64,000 nt of DNA. It comes from Streptomyces sp. DHE7-1. Lineage in GTDB: Bacteria; Actinomycetota; Actinomycetes; Streptomycetales; Streptomycetaceae. Position 1 is the first letter of the stretch. The number at the start of each line of letters is the position of its first letter. The notes beneath the pieces are model-generated. The model saw nothing but the letters and a program-made list of their open reading frames with translations, ran no database searches and had not been told where the DNA came from. The translations under genes were made by a program, and so were the position numbers. Of the stretch, positions 1 through 8,349 are shown one piece after another. The DNA lies in the NCBI GenBank assembly GCA_016432725.1, contig JACJDG010000003.1, positions 4,092,001-4,156,000 of the forward strand, written 5' to 3'.

Positions 1-115
1 CGGGCGTGGGCCCGGCCCCGCCGTCCGCGCCGTCCGGGCCGCAGGCGGTGAGGAGCAGGGTGCCGCAGAGGACGGCGGTGGCCGCGGTACTGATCCCACG
101 TCTGCGCAACGGCAC
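1..115 (-). CDS. Lipoprotein N-terminus (partial, runs off left edge)
   Basis: Read on the minus strand, a GTG at 115 opens a frame that begins with basic residues (VPLRRRG), then a hydrophobic stretch, then a lipobox LTAC at about residues 23-26, followed by a Gly/Asp-rich linker. This is a type II signal peptide, so the product should be lipid-anchored outside the membrane. A GAGAGG ribosome site lies about 6 nt upstream of the GTG. An in-frame ATG at 157 is a less likely start. Only 38 codons are in the window, so the family cannot be named. Confidence 0.6.
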   Translation of the reverse strand, partial: MPLRRRGISTAATAVLCGTLLLTACGPDGADGGAGPTP

Positions 116-223
116 CGCGCACCTCTCCCGGCTCTCGGACGACAACCTCGCAATCATGCACGCGTTCGAGAGACGGGGTAAGGGGCGGGGGTGGCGGATC
201 GGTCACGGCCGGTCCGCGGACAC

Positions 224-266
224 CACGGCGCCCCCCGGTCCGCGGTGCGGTCCGGGGGGCGCCGTG
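224..266 (-). terminator. Strong hairpin after the EtfD-like gene
   Basis: Perfect inverted repeat with arms CACGGCGCCCCCCGG (224-238) and CCGGGGGGCGCCGTG (252-266), a 15-bp stem with a 13-nt loop. It lies just past the stop codon of the minus-strand gene that ends at 284, so it is read as that gene's terminator. Confidence 0.75.
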
Positions 267-283
267 TGCTGTTCAGCGGGTGG

Positions 284-2566
284 TCACTTCACCGGCTCGG
301 GCTCCGGCTCGCTCTCCGCCTCCGCCTCGCCCGCCGGGTCGACCGGCGTCCTGACGGAGTCGAGCAGCAACTGGGCGACGTCCACGACCTGGATGGACTC
401 CTTGGCCTTGCCGTCGTTCTTCTTGCCGTTGACCGAGTCGGTCAGCATGACCAGGCAGAACGGGCAGGCGGTCGAGACGATGTCCGGGTTGAGGGAGAGG
501 GCCTCGTCGACGCGCTCGTTGTTGATGCGCTTGCCGATCCGCTCCTCCATCCACATCCGGGCGCCGCCGGCGCCGCAGCAGAAGCCGCGCTCCTTGTGGC
601 GGTGCATCTCCTCGTTGCGCAGGCCCGGGACCTTGCCGATGATCTCGCGCGGAGGCGTGTAGATCTTGTTGTGGCGGCCCAGGTAGCACGGGTCGTGGTA
701 GGTGATGATGCCCTCGACCGGGGTGACGGGGACCAGCTTGCCCTCGTCCACCAGGTGCTGGAGCAGCTGGGTGTGGTGGATGACCTCGTAGTCGCCGCCG
801 AGCTGCGGGTACTCGTTGCCGAGCGTGTTGAGGCAGTGCGGGCAGGTGGCGACGATCTTCTTGGCCGACTTCGGCTTCCTGGACTCCGCCGTGACCTTGC
901 CGTCGTCGTCCAGCTCCTCGCCGAACGCCGTGTTCAGGGCCATGACGTTCTCCATGCCGAGCTCCTGGAACAGGGGCTCGTTGCCGAGGCGGCGGGCGGA
1001 GTCACCGGTGCACTTCTCGTCGCCGCCCATGATCGCGAACTTCACGCCCGCGATGTGCAGCAGCTCGGCGAAGGCCTTGGTGGTCTTCTTGGCGCGGTCC
1101 TCCAGGGCGCCGGCGCAGCCGACCCAGTACAGGTACTCGACCTCGGTGAGGTCCTCGATGTCCCTGCCGACGACCGGGACCTCGAATTCGACCTCCTTGA
1201 GCCACTCCAGCCGCTGCTTCTTGGCCAGGCCCCAGGGGTTGCCCTTCTTCTCCAGGTTCTTGAGCATCGTGCCCGCCTCGGACGGGAACGCGGACTCGAT
1301 CATGACCTGGTAGCGACGCATGTCGACGATGTGGTCGACGTGCTCGATGTCGACGGGGCACTGCTCGACGCAGGCGCCGCAGGTGGTGCAGGACCACAGG
1401 ACGTCCGGGTCGATGACGCCGTTCTCCTCGGCGGTGCCGACGAGCGGGCGCTCGGCCTCCGCGAGGGCGGCTGCGGGCACGTCCTTGAGCTGCTCCTCGG
1501 AGGCCTTCTCCTCGCCCTCCATGGTCTTGCCGCCGCCGGCCAGCAGGTACGGCGCCTTGGCGTGCGCGTGGTCCCGCAGCGACATGATCAGCAGCTTCGG
1601 GGAGAGCGGCTTGCCGGTGTTCCAGGCGGGGCACTGCGACTGGCAGCGGCCGCACTCGGTGCAGGTGGAGAAGTCCAGCAGGCCCTTCCAGGAGAACTGC
1701 TCGACCTGGGAGACGCCGAATACGTCGTCGTCGCCCGGGTCCTCGAAGTCGATCGGCTCGCCGCCGGAGGTCATCGGGAGCAGGGCGCCGAGGGAGGTCC
1801 CGCCGTCGGCGTTGCGCTTGAACCAGATGTTCGGGAAGGCGAGGAAGCGGTGCCAGGCCACGCCCATGTCGGTCTTCAGGGCGACCGTGATCATCCAGAT
1901 GAAGGACGTCGCGATCTTCAGGCCCGCGAAGAAGTAGGTGAGGTTCTGGAGCGTGGAGACGTCCATGCCCTCGAGCCAGTGGACGACCGGGTACGAGATG
2001 AAGAACGAGGCCTCGTAGCCGTCCACGTGGTGCTGGGCGCCCTCCAGCGCGTGCAGCATGAAGATGCAGACGCCGACGATGAGGATGACGGCCTCGACGA
2101 AGTACGCCTGGCCGAAGTTCGAGCCGGCGAAGCGGGACTTGCGGCCCGGCTTGCGCGGGTGGCTGAGCTGCCGGATGACGATCAGGGCGAGGATGCCGAG
2201 CACTGTCATCGTGCCGATGAACTCGACGAAGACGTTGTAGGGCGCCCAGTCGCCGATGACCGGCAGGAGCCAGTCGGCCTGGAACAGCTGGCCGATGGCG
2301 TTGACGATGGTCAGCAGCAGCGAGAAGAAGCCGACCGCCACGAACCAGTGCGCGACACCGACGATGCCCCAGCGGTTCATCCGGGTGTGGCCGAGGAACT
2401 CCCTGACCACGGTGACGGTGCGCCGGCCGGGCTCGTCGGTTCGGGTGCCCGCGGGCACGTTCTGGCCGAGCCGCATGAAGTTGTAGATCTGCAGGAGGGC
2501 GCGGGCGAACAGGGCCACGCCGACCACGATCAGAACCAGCGACACGATGATCGCGGCGAGTTGCAT
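284..2566 (-). CDS. Membrane (Fe-S) oxidoreductase with CCG domains, EtfD-like
   Basis: A 760-aa protein. The N-terminal 260 residues hold five or six hydrophobic helices. Two ferredoxin-type 4Fe-4S motifs follow, CTECGRCQSQCP near residue 299 and CTTCGACVEQCP near residue 392. Then come two heterodisulfide-reductase CCG domains, with CPHCLNTLGNEYP, CCGAGGARMWMEE and CPFCLVMLTD. This architecture matches mycobacterial Rv0338c (EtfD), which passes electrons from electron-transfer flavoprotein (fatty-acid beta-oxidation) to menaquinone. The C-terminus ends in an acidic Glu/Pro tail. ATG at 2566 has GAGGAG 8 nt upstream. The gene is unbroken despite its length. The EtfD role is inferred from architecture. 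A GlpC/LutA-like lactate or glycerophosphate subunit is less likely because of the fused membrane part. Confidence 0.85.
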   Translation of the reverse strand: MQLAAIIVSLVLIVVGVALFARALLQIYNFMRLGQNVPAGTRTDEPGRRTVTVVREFLGHTRMNRWGIVGVAHWFVAVGFFSLLLTIVNAIGQLFQADWLLPVIGDWAPYNVFVEFIGTMTVLGILALIVIRQLSHPRKPGRKSRFAGSNFGQAYFVEAVILIVGVCIFMLHALEGAQHHVDGYEASFFISYPVVHWLEGMDVSTLQNLTYFFAGLKIATSFIWMITVALKTDMGVAWHRFLAFPNIWFKRNADGGTSLGALLPMTSGGEPIDFEDPGDDDVFGVSQVEQFSWKGLLDFSTCTECGRCQSQCPAWNTGKPLSPKLLIMSLRDHAHAKAPYLLAGGGKTMEGEEKASEEQLKDVPAAALAEAERPLVGTAEENGVIDPDVLWSCTTCGACVEQCPVDIEHVDHIVDMRRYQVMIESAFPSEAGTMLKNLEKKGNPWGLAKKQRLEWLKEVEFEVPVVGRDIEDLTEVEYLYWVGCAGALEDRAKKTTKAFAELLHIAGVKFAIMGGDEKCTGDSARRLGNEPLFQELGMENVMALNTAFGEELDDDGKVTAESRKPKSAKKIVATCPHCLNTLGNEYPQLGGDYEVIHHTQLLQHLVDEGKLVPVTPVEGIITYHDPCYLGRHNKIYTPPREIIGKVPGLRNEEMHRHKERGFCCGAGGARMWMEERIGKRINNERVDEALSLNPDIVSTACPFCLVMLTDSVNGKKNDGKAKESIQVVDVAQLLLDSVRTPVDPAGEAEAESEPEPEPVK

Positions 2567-2595
2567 TTCGGGGCTCCTCGGGCCTGCGAGGGAAA

Positions 2596-2609
2596 TTACT
2601 AAGCGGTAA
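2596..2609. promoter_or_regulatory. Candidate operator TTAC-N6-GTAA upstream of the EtfD-like gene
   Basis: The 14-mer TTACTAAGCGGTAA has inverted TTAC/GTAA ends and lies 30-43 bp upstream of the ATG of the EtfD-like gene. Similar TTAC...GTAA dyads occur in front of actinobacterial fatty-acid metabolism genes controlled by TetR-type regulators. That link is an inference from resemblance only. The wider divergent spacer (2567-2759) is AT-rich for this genome and shows nothing else clear. Confidence 0.35.
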
Positions 2610-2759
2610 CTTATGCAGTCCGTTCGAGACTACCCGCATCTTTACTCGCACTGTAGCCAGGCGCGAGGTGATCTGGATCGCTGAGGTGTGCCTGAGCCGA
2701 ATGGCAATCCGATCGTGTTATTCGTACCGAATTGCTACTTTCGCGCCTAACTTAGAGCC

Positions 2760-3779
2760 GTGCTCTACGGGATCGCCGCGGCCTGTGCCGCCCTACTCCT
2801 TACCGCCGTGCTCGCGGCGCTGCTCCGGCTGCCCGCGCTGCGCGCGGGAATCGTGGACCGGCGGCGGCAGCGGCCCCTCCCGGTGCTCGGCGGAGTGGCC
2901 GTCGTGGCCGTCACCTGCCTGGTCGCCTGGGCGGGGGAGTGGATCGGGGTCGCGCCCTTCGGGGACGGCGTCGGCCGGCTGCTCGCCGTCGCCGCCGGTA
3001 TCGCCTTACTGGGGCTGGTCGCCGACGTGTGGCGGCTGCGGGCGCGGGTCCTGGTCACCGGCACCGCCGTGGCGGCGGCGTGCGTGGTGCCGTACGACGA
3101 GACGGGCGCCTGGGGCGGCCTCCTGGCCGTGGCCTGGATCGTGTTCGCCACGCTCGCCTTCAAGGGGCTCGACCACGCCGACGGGCTGGCCGGTACCGTC
3201 GGGGTGGTCACCGCCTTCGGGGCGGGGGTCTGCGCGGCCGCGGAGCTGATGGACGGCCTCGCCGTGCTGCTCAGCGTGTTCGCCGCCGCGCTGACCGGCT
3301 TCCTGATGCACAACTGGCATCCCGCGCGCGTGGGGCTCGGGGCCTGCGGATCGCTCTTCACCGGATTCCTGCTGTCCGCGGCCGTTGTCTTCACGCGCGC
3401 GGGGTACGGGCTCGAGCAGAGCGCGGGTGTGGTGTTCAGCCTGAGCGCCGTGGCCGCGGCCGACTTCCTGCTGGTCGTCCTCGCGCGCCTCACCTCCCGC
3501 CGCCCGCTGCTCAGGCGGGGCCCGGACCATCTGGCGCACCGGCTGCGGCGGCTCGGGCCGACCCCGCCGGGGGCGGTCGTGCTGCTGGGCGCCGGGTCCT
3601 TCTCCTCCGTGCTCGTGGGGGTGCTCGTGCACTCGGGGTGGACCGGGGACAAGGCGGTGCTGTGGGTGGTCGGCGGGGTGGTCTTCGCCGTTCTCGTACT
3701 CCTTCGCATCCCTGTCCAGCGGCCCCGGCGCACGGTATCGACGCAGGTCAGCGGGCACTTGCGTGTAAGGAACGGATAA
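2760..3779 (+). CDS. MraY/WecA-like membrane protein with altered catalytic motifs
   Basis: A 339-aa polytopic protein with 9-10 hydrophobic helices. Motif order follows polyprenyl-phosphate sugar-1-P transferases (GT4, MraY/WecA): LPVLGGVAV, GLVADVWRL where the family has a DD pair, GLDHADGLAG for the N-x-x-D-G-x-D-G-L motif, GACGSLFTGF where the family has GDxGS, and HLAHRLRRLG for the His-rich loop. Several catalytic or Mg-binding Asp residues are therefore replaced, so an ordinary transferase activity is doubtful. Codon 83 (3006-3008) is TTA, the bldA-dependent leucine codon. No ribosome site precedes the GTG. A TAACTT at 2748-2753 lies 6 nt before it, a leaderless-type layout. The 3' end is about 100 bp from the dnaK start. 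Confidence 0.7.
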   Translation: MLYGIAAACAALLLTAVLAALLRLPALRAGIVDRRRQRPLPVLGGVAVVAVTCLVAWAGEWIGVAPFGDGVGRLLAVAAGIALLGLVADVWRLRARVLVTGTAVAAACVVPYDETGAWGGLLAVAWIVFATLAFKGLDHADGLAGTVGVVTAFGAGVCAAAELMDGLAVLLSVFAAALTGFLMHNWHPARVGLGACGSLFTGFLLSAAVVFTRAGYGLEQSAGVVFSLSAVAAADFLLVVLARLTSRRPLLRRGPDHLAHRLRRLGPTPPGAVVLLGAGSFSSVLVGVLVHSGWTGDKAVLWVVGGVVFAVLVLLRIPVQRPRRTVSTQVSGHLRVRNG

Positions 3780-3781
3780 GA

Positions 3782-3802
3782 GTTGAGTCCCGTTGACTCA
3801 GG
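3782..3802. promoter_or_regulatory. HAIR operator 1 (HspR site) upstream of dnaK
   Basis: Arms GTTGAGT (3782-3788) and ACTCAGG (3796-3802) with a 7-nt spacer, close to the HAIR consensus CTTGAGT-N7-ACTCAAG bound by HspR. A TTGACC at 3807-3812 just downstream could be the -35 of the heat-shock promoter. Confidence 0.8.
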
Positions 3803-3833
3803 TCTGTTGACCGCACGGGCCCTCTCATGCACA

Positions 3834-3854
3834 CTTGAGCCTGTTCCACTCAAG
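3834..3854. promoter_or_regulatory. HAIR operator 2 (HspR site) upstream of dnaK
   Basis: Arms CTTGAGC (3834-3840) and ACTCAAG (3848-3854) with a 7-nt spacer, one mismatch from the HAIR consensus. It ends 19 nt before the dnaK ATG, so HspR bound here would block transcription of the operon that encodes it. Confidence 0.9.
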
Positions 3855-3873
3855 TCAGCTGGAGGAATCAACC

Positions 3874-5712
3874 ATGGCACGTGCGGTCGGCATCGACCTG
3901 GGCACGACTAACTCCGTCGTCAGCGTTCTGGAGGGCGGCGAGCCCACCGTCATCACCAACGCCGAGGGTGCCAGGACCACGCCGTCCGTCGTCGCCTTCG
4001 CGAAGAACGGTGAAGTGCTCGTCGGCGAGGTGGCCAAGCGCCAGGCGGTCACGAACGTGGACCGGACCATCCGCTCCGTCAAGCGCCACATGGGCACCGA
4101 CTGGAAGATCCAGCTCGACGGGAAGGACTTCAACCCGCAGCAGATCTCCGCCTTCATCCTGCAGAAGCTGAAGCGGGACGCCGAGTCCTACCTGGGCGAG
4201 AAGGTCACGGACGCGGTCATCACCGTCCCGGCCTACTTCAACGACTCCGAGCGCCAGGCGACGAAGGAGGCCGGCGAGATCGCGGGTCTGAACGTCCTGC
4301 GCATCGTCAACGAGCCCACCGCGGCGGCGCTCGCCTACGGCCTCGACAAGGACGACCAGACGATCCTCGTCTTCGACCTCGGTGGCGGCACCTTCGACGT
4401 GTCCCTCCTGGAGATCGGCGACGGCGTCGTCGAGGTGAAGGCCACCAACGGTGACAACCACCTCGGTGGTGACGACTGGGACCAGCGCGTCGTCGACTAC
4501 CTGGTGCAGCAGTTCAAGGCCGGCCACGGCGTGGACCTCGCCAAGGACAAGATGGCGCTGCAGCGTCTGCGCGAGGCCGCCGAGAAGGCGAAGATCGAGC
4601 TGTCCTCGTCCACCGAGACCTCGATCAACCTGCCCTACATCACGGCGTCCGCCGAGGGCCCGCTGCACCTGGACGAGAAGCTCACGCGCGCCCAGTTCCA
4701 GCAGCTCACCGCGGACCTGCTGGAGCGCTGCAAGACGCCGTTCCACAACGTCATCAAGGACGCGGGCATCCAGCTCGGCGAGATCGACCACGTCGTCCTC
4801 GTCGGCGGCTCCACCCGCATGCCCGCCGTCGCCGAGCTCGTCAAGGAGCTGACCGGCGGCAACGAGGCCAACAAGGGCGTGAACCCGGACGAGGTCGTCG
4901 CCATCGGCGCCGCCCTCCAGGCCGGTGTCCTCAAGGGTGAGGTCAAGGACGTCCTGCTCCTCGACGTGACCCCGCTGTCCCTCGGCATCGAGACCAAGGG
5001 CGGCATCATGACGAAGCTCATCGAGCGGAACACGACGATCCCGACCAAGCGGTCCGAGATCTTCACCACCGCCGAGGACAACCAGCCCTCCGTGCAGATC
5101 CAGGTCTACCAGGGCGAGCGCGAGATCGCGGCGTACAACAAGAAGCTCGGGATGTTCGAGCTGACCGGTCTGCCGCCGGCCCCGCGCGGTGTCCCGCAGA
5201 TCGAGGTCGCCTTCGACATCGACGCCAACGGCATCATGCACGTGACCGCGAAGGACCTCGGCACGGGCAAGGAGCAGAAGATGACCGTCACCGGCGGCTC
5301 CTCGCTGCCGAAGGACGAGGTCGACCGCATGCGCCAGGAGGCCGAGAAGTACGCGGAGGAGGACCACGCCCGCCGCGAGGCCGCCGAGACCCGCAACCAG
5401 GGCGAGCAGCTCGTCTACCAGACCGAGAAGTTCCTCAAGGACAACGAGGACAAGGTCCCGGGCGAGGTCAAGACCGAGGTCGAGGAGGCCGTCGCCGAGC
5501 TGAAGGAGAAGCTCAAGGGCGAGGACACCACCGAGATCCGCACGGCCACCGAGAAGGTCGCGGCCGTCTCGCAGAAGCTCGGTCAGGCCATGTACGCCGA
5601 CGCCCAGGCCGGCCAGGCCGCCGGTGGCGCGCCCGAGGGTGAGGCCAAGGCGGACGACGACGTCGTGGACGCCGAGATCGTCGACGACGAGCGCAAGGAC
5701 GGTGCCGCGTGA
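3874..5712 (+). CDS. dnaK: Chaperone DnaK (Hsp70)
   Basis: A 612-aa protein, the usual length. The N-terminal ATPase domain begins MARAVGIDLGTTNSVVSVLE and carries the second phosphate loop DLGGGTFDVSLLEIGDG. The substrate-binding domain includes VLLLDVTPLSLGIET, and the C-terminal lid is rich in Lys/Glu and ends in an acidic tail. ATG at 3874 has GGAGG 9 nt upstream. An in-frame TTG at 3835 falls inside the HAIR operator and is rejected. It is first gene of dnaK-grpE-dnaJ-hspR. In Streptomyces DnaK also acts as co-repressor of HspR, giving feedback control of the operon. Confidence 0.98.
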   Translation: MARAVGIDLGTTNSVVSVLEGGEPTVITNAEGARTTPSVVAFAKNGEVLVGEVAKRQAVTNVDRTIRSVKRHMGTDWKIQLDGKDFNPQQISAFILQKLKRDAESYLGEKVTDAVITVPAYFNDSERQATKEAGEIAGLNVLRIVNEPTAAALAYGLDKDDQTILVFDLGGGTFDVSLLEIGDGVVEVKATNGDNHLGGDDWDQRVVDYLVQQFKAGHGVDLAKDKMALQRLREAAEKAKIELSSSTETSINLPYITASAEGPLHLDEKLTRAQFQQLTADLLERCKTPFHNVIKDAGIQLGEIDHVVLVGGSTRMPAVAELVKELTGGNEANKGVNPDEVVAIGAALQAGVLKGEVKDVLLLDVTPLSLGIETKGGIMTKLIERNTTIPTKRSEIFTTAEDNQPSVQIQVYQGEREIAAYNKKLGMFELTGLPPAPRGVPQIEVAFDIDANGIMHVTAKDLGTGKEQKMTVTGGSSLPKDEVDRMRQEAEKYAEEDHARREAAETRNQGEQLVYQTEKFLKDNEDKVPGEVKTEVEEAVAELKEKLKGEDTTEIRTATEKVAAVSQKLGQAMYADAQAGQAAGGAPEGEAKADDDVVDAEIVDDERKDGAA

Positions 5713-6370
5713 CGGAGGAGACCCCGGGCTTCGAGGAGAAGCCCGACGTCCCCTCCGGCGCCACCCCTGACGACGCCGAGCCGAAGGCCGCCCCGAGGAG
5801 GGGGCGGCCCCGGCCGGGGACGCAACCGCAGACGCCGGCCTGGTGGCACAGCTGGACCAGGTGCGCACGGCACTGAACGAGCGCACGCTGGACCTCCAGC
5901 GCCTGCAGGCCGAGTACCAGAACTACCGCCGCCGCGTCGAGCGCGACCGGGTCGCGGTCCGGGAGATCGCCGTGGCGAACCTCCTGACCGAGCTCCTGCC
6001 CGTGCTCGACGACATCGGCCGGGCACGGGAACACGGCGAACTGGTCGGCGGCTTCAAGTCGGTGGCCGAGTCGCTGGAGACCGTCGCGGCCAAGATGGGT
6101 CTGCAGCAGTTCGGCAAGGAGGGCGAGCCCTTCGACCCGACGATCCACGAGGCGCTGATGCACAGCTACGCGCCGGACGTCACCGAGACGACCTGCGTGG
6201 CCATCCTGCAGCCCGGGTACCGCATCGGCGAGCGCACCATCCGCCCCGCGCGGGTGGCCGTCGCCGAACCGCAGCCCGGCGCGCAGACCGTCAAGGGCGA
6301 GGGCGCCGAGGAGAACACCGAGGCGGACGCGGCCGACGACAAGGAGAACGGTGGCCCGGAGGAGGGCTGA
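5709..6370 (+). CDS. grpE: GrpE nucleotide-exchange factor (one-base frameshift)
   Basis: GrpE releases ADP from DnaK. The GTG at 5709 overlaps the dnaK stop by 4 nt, the usual coupling. The first part reads VTEETPGFEEKPDVPSG..., and the second part, in another frame from about 5795, reads LVAQLDQVRTALNERTLDLQ through to a C-terminal acidic tail. The switch falls at the C run 5791-5794. One extra C restores an unbroken protein of 220 aa with the coiled coil AEYQNYRRRVERDR and the conserved GYRIGERTIRPARVAVAEP. The loss is best explained as a sequencing under-call. An internal ATG at 5843 would lose the N-terminus. Confidence 0.93.
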
Positions 6371-6406
6371 CGTAATCACCGGGGACAGGAAGGAGGGACG
6401 TCGGGG

Positions 6407-7576
6407 ATGAGTACCAAGGACTTCATCGAGAAGGACTACTACAAGGTCCTCGGCGTCCCCAAGGACGCCACCGAGGCCGAGATCAAGAAGGCGTACCGGA
6501 AGCTCGCCCGCGAGTTCCACCCGGACGCCAACAAGGGCAACGCCAGGGCCGAGGAGCGCTTCAAGGAGATCTCCGAGGCGAACGACGTCCTCGGCGACCC
6601 GAAGAAGCGCAAGGAGTACGACGAGGCGCGCGCCCTGTTCGGCAACGGGGGCTTCCGCCCCGGCCCGGGCGCCGGCGGCGGCAACTTCAACTTCGACCTC
6701 GGTGACCTCTTCGGGGGCAACCCGCAGAGCTCGGGCGGCTTCGGCGGCGGGCTCGGCGACGTCTTCGGCGGCCTGTTCAACCGCGGCGGTACGGGCACCA
6801 CCCGTACCCAGCCGCGGCGCGGCCAGGACATCGACACCGAGGTCACGCTGAGCTTCACGGAGGCCATCGAGGGCGCCACGGTGCCGCTGCGGATGTCCTC
6901 CCAGGCGCCCTGCAAGGCCTGTTCGGGCACCGGCGACAAGAACGGCACACCGCGCGTGTGCCCGACCTGCGTCGGCACCGGGCAGGTCGCCCGGGGCTCG
7001 GGCGGCGGGTTCTCGCTCACCGACCCGTGCCCCGACTGCAAGGGCCGCGGCCTGATCGCCGAGCACCCCTGCCTGGAGTGCAAGGGCAGCGGCCGCGCCA
7101 AGTCCTCGCGCACCATGCAGGTCCGCATCCCGGCCGGAGTGACGGACGGGCAGCGGATCCGGCTGCGCGGCAAGGGGGCGCCCGGTGAACGGGGCGGACC
7201 GGCGGGCGACCTCTACGTGGTCGTGCACGTCGGCGCGCACCCGGTGTTCGGGCGCAAGGACGACAACCTCACCGTCACCGTGCCGGTGACGTACCCCGAG
7301 GCGGCCCTGGGCGGCGAGGTGCGGGTCCCGACCCTCGGCGGCCCGCCGGTCACCCTGAAACTGCCGCCCGGCACCCCGAACGGCCGCACCATGCGCGCCC
7401 GGGGCAAGGGCGCGGTCCGCAAGGACGGCACCCGCGGCGACCTTCTGGTCACCGTCGAGGTGAGTGTCCCGAAGGACCTGTCGGGGAAGGCTCGTGACGC
7501 GCTCGAGGCGTATCGCGAGGCGACCGCGGGCGAGGACCCGCGGGCGGAGCTGTTCGAGGCCGCGAAGGGAGATTGA
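6407..7576 (+). CDS. dnaJ: Chaperone DnaJ
   Basis: A 389-aa type I J-protein. The J domain (about residues 8-72) has the HPD motif in REFHPDANKG. A Gly/Phe-rich linker follows (about 80-140). The zinc domain has four CxxCxGxG-type repeats: CKACSGTG, CPTCVGTG, CPDCKGRG and CLECKGSG (about 168-228). The C-terminal substrate-binding domain is complete. The start ATG at 6407 has GGAAGGAGGG about 8 nt upstream. It is third gene of the heat-shock operon and delivers clients to DnaK. It is longer than E. coli DnaJ in the Gly-rich part, as is typical for the actinobacterial DnaJ1. Confidence 0.97.
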   Translation: MSTKDFIEKDYYKVLGVPKDATEAEIKKAYRKLAREFHPDANKGNARAEERFKEISEANDVLGDPKKRKEYDEARALFGNGGFRPGPGAGGGNFNFDLGDLFGGNPQSSGGFGGGLGDVFGGLFNRGGTGTTRTQPRRGQDIDTEVTLSFTEAIEGATVPLRMSSQAPCKACSGTGDKNGTPRVCPTCVGTGQVARGSGGGFSLTDPCPDCKGRGLIAEHPCLECKGSGRAKSSRTMQVRIPAGVTDGQRIRLRGKGAPGERGGPAGDLYVVVHVGAHPVFGRKDDNLTVTVPVTYPEAALGGEVRVPTLGGPPVTLKLPPGTPNGRTMRARGKGAVRKDGTRGDLLVTVEVSVPKDLSGKARDALEAYREATAGEDPRAELFEAAKGD

Positions 7577-7583
7577 GGGCCCC

Positions 7584-8042
7584 ATGGACACACCCGGCCG
7601 TCGGCGCAACCCGTATGAACTGACCGAGGAGACCCCGGTCTACGTCATCTCGGTGGCGGCCCAGCTCTCCGGACTCCATCCGCAGACGCTGCGTCAGTAC
7701 GACCGTCTCGGTCTGGTCTCCCCGGACCGCACGGCCGGGCGGGGCCGCCGCTACTCGGCCCGTGACATCGAACTGCTCCGCCAGGTGCAGGCGCTGTCCC
7801 AGGACGAGGGCATCAACCTGGCCGGTATCAAGCGCATCATCGAACTGGAGAACCAGGTCGCCGCGCTCCAGTCCCGCGTCGTGGAGCTGCAGTCGGCCCT
7901 GGACGGCGCGGCGGCCGCGATGCAGCAGCGCGAGGCCGCCGTGCACGCCTCCTACCGGCGCGACCTGGTGCCGTATCAGGAGGTGCAGCAGACCAGCGCG
8001 CTGGTGGTCTGGCGGCCCAAGCGGCAGCAGCAGGCGGACTGA
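7584..8042 (+). CDS. hspR: HspR, MerR-family heat-shock repressor
   Basis: A 152-aa protein. The N-terminal winged helix-turn-helix contains SVAAQLSGLHPQTLRQYDR and the RRYSARDIELL wing typical of MerR regulators. A coiled coil with repeated Leu/Glu follows. ATG at 7584 is 7 nt past the dnaJ stop, with GAGGG upstream. HspR is known to bind HAIR elements, which are present here upstream of dnaK (3782 and 3834) and clpB (13030), so the two loci form one regulon and hspR is autoregulated. Confidence 0.96.
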   Translation: MDTPGRRRNPYELTEETPVYVISVAAQLSGLHPQTLRQYDRLGLVSPDRTAGRGRRYSARDIELLRQVQALSQDEGINLAGIKRIIELENQVAALQSRVVELQSALDGAAAAMQQREAAVHASYRRDLVPYQEVQQTSALVVWRPKRQQQAD

Positions 8043-8065
8043 CCGCCGGCGGCCGACGGCACCGG

Positions 8066-8099
8066 AGGGGCCGGGAACGGGTGACCGTTCCCGGCCCCT
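8066..8099 (+). terminator. Terminator of the dnaK operon
   Basis: Perfect 15-bp stem AGGGGCCGGGAACGG / CCGTTCCCGGCCCCT with a GTGA loop, followed by TTTCG, 23 nt after the hspR stop. Confidence 0.9.
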
Positions 8100-8349
8100 T
8101 TCGCGTGCGCGGCGGACGGCTCCGGTTGCCCGGATCTTTGCCCTGTCGTGAACTTCCTTTACGTGGAGGGTCCGTAAAGAGCGTTTGGAGGTGATTCCGC
8201 TCCGCCTTCACAGGTGCAGCGGAGCGTGCTGTTGCGCACTCGTTAAGTAGTTCCGCTTGACGCCGGGTGGCCGCTCCGCGTTGTCTTTTCAGACACCTGG
8301 GTCGTAAAGCAGCACCCACGTCCGGATCGCACCTGAAGTGAGCCCTCGA
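8100..8349 (+). promoter_or_regulatory. Promoter region of the sugar-binding lipoprotein
   Basis: This 250-bp spacer holds an inverted repeat CTTTACG (8157-8163) / CGTAAAG (8173-8179), a plausible repressor site. It also holds a promoter-like pair TTGACG (8257-8262) and TTGTCT (8281-8286) with 18 bp between them. No open frame in it looks like a gene. Confidence 0.45.

Noticed and set aside
191..2602. 803-codon plus-strand open frame opposite the EtfD-like gene
   Set aside because: It mirrors the opposite strand's codon pattern, encodes an Ala/Val/Arg/Asp-rich nonsense protein, has no domain, and shadows a gene with clear Fe-S motifs.
5791..5794. Programmed ribosomal frameshift in grpE and other genes
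   Set aside because: Same direction and same homopolymer context in about 22 unrelated genes, with no slippery heptamer or downstream pseudoknot pattern; sequencing under-call explains all.
3868..5886. 672-codon minus-strand open frame over dnaK
   Set aside because: Antisense shadow caused by high third-position GC; dnaK on the plus strand is certain.
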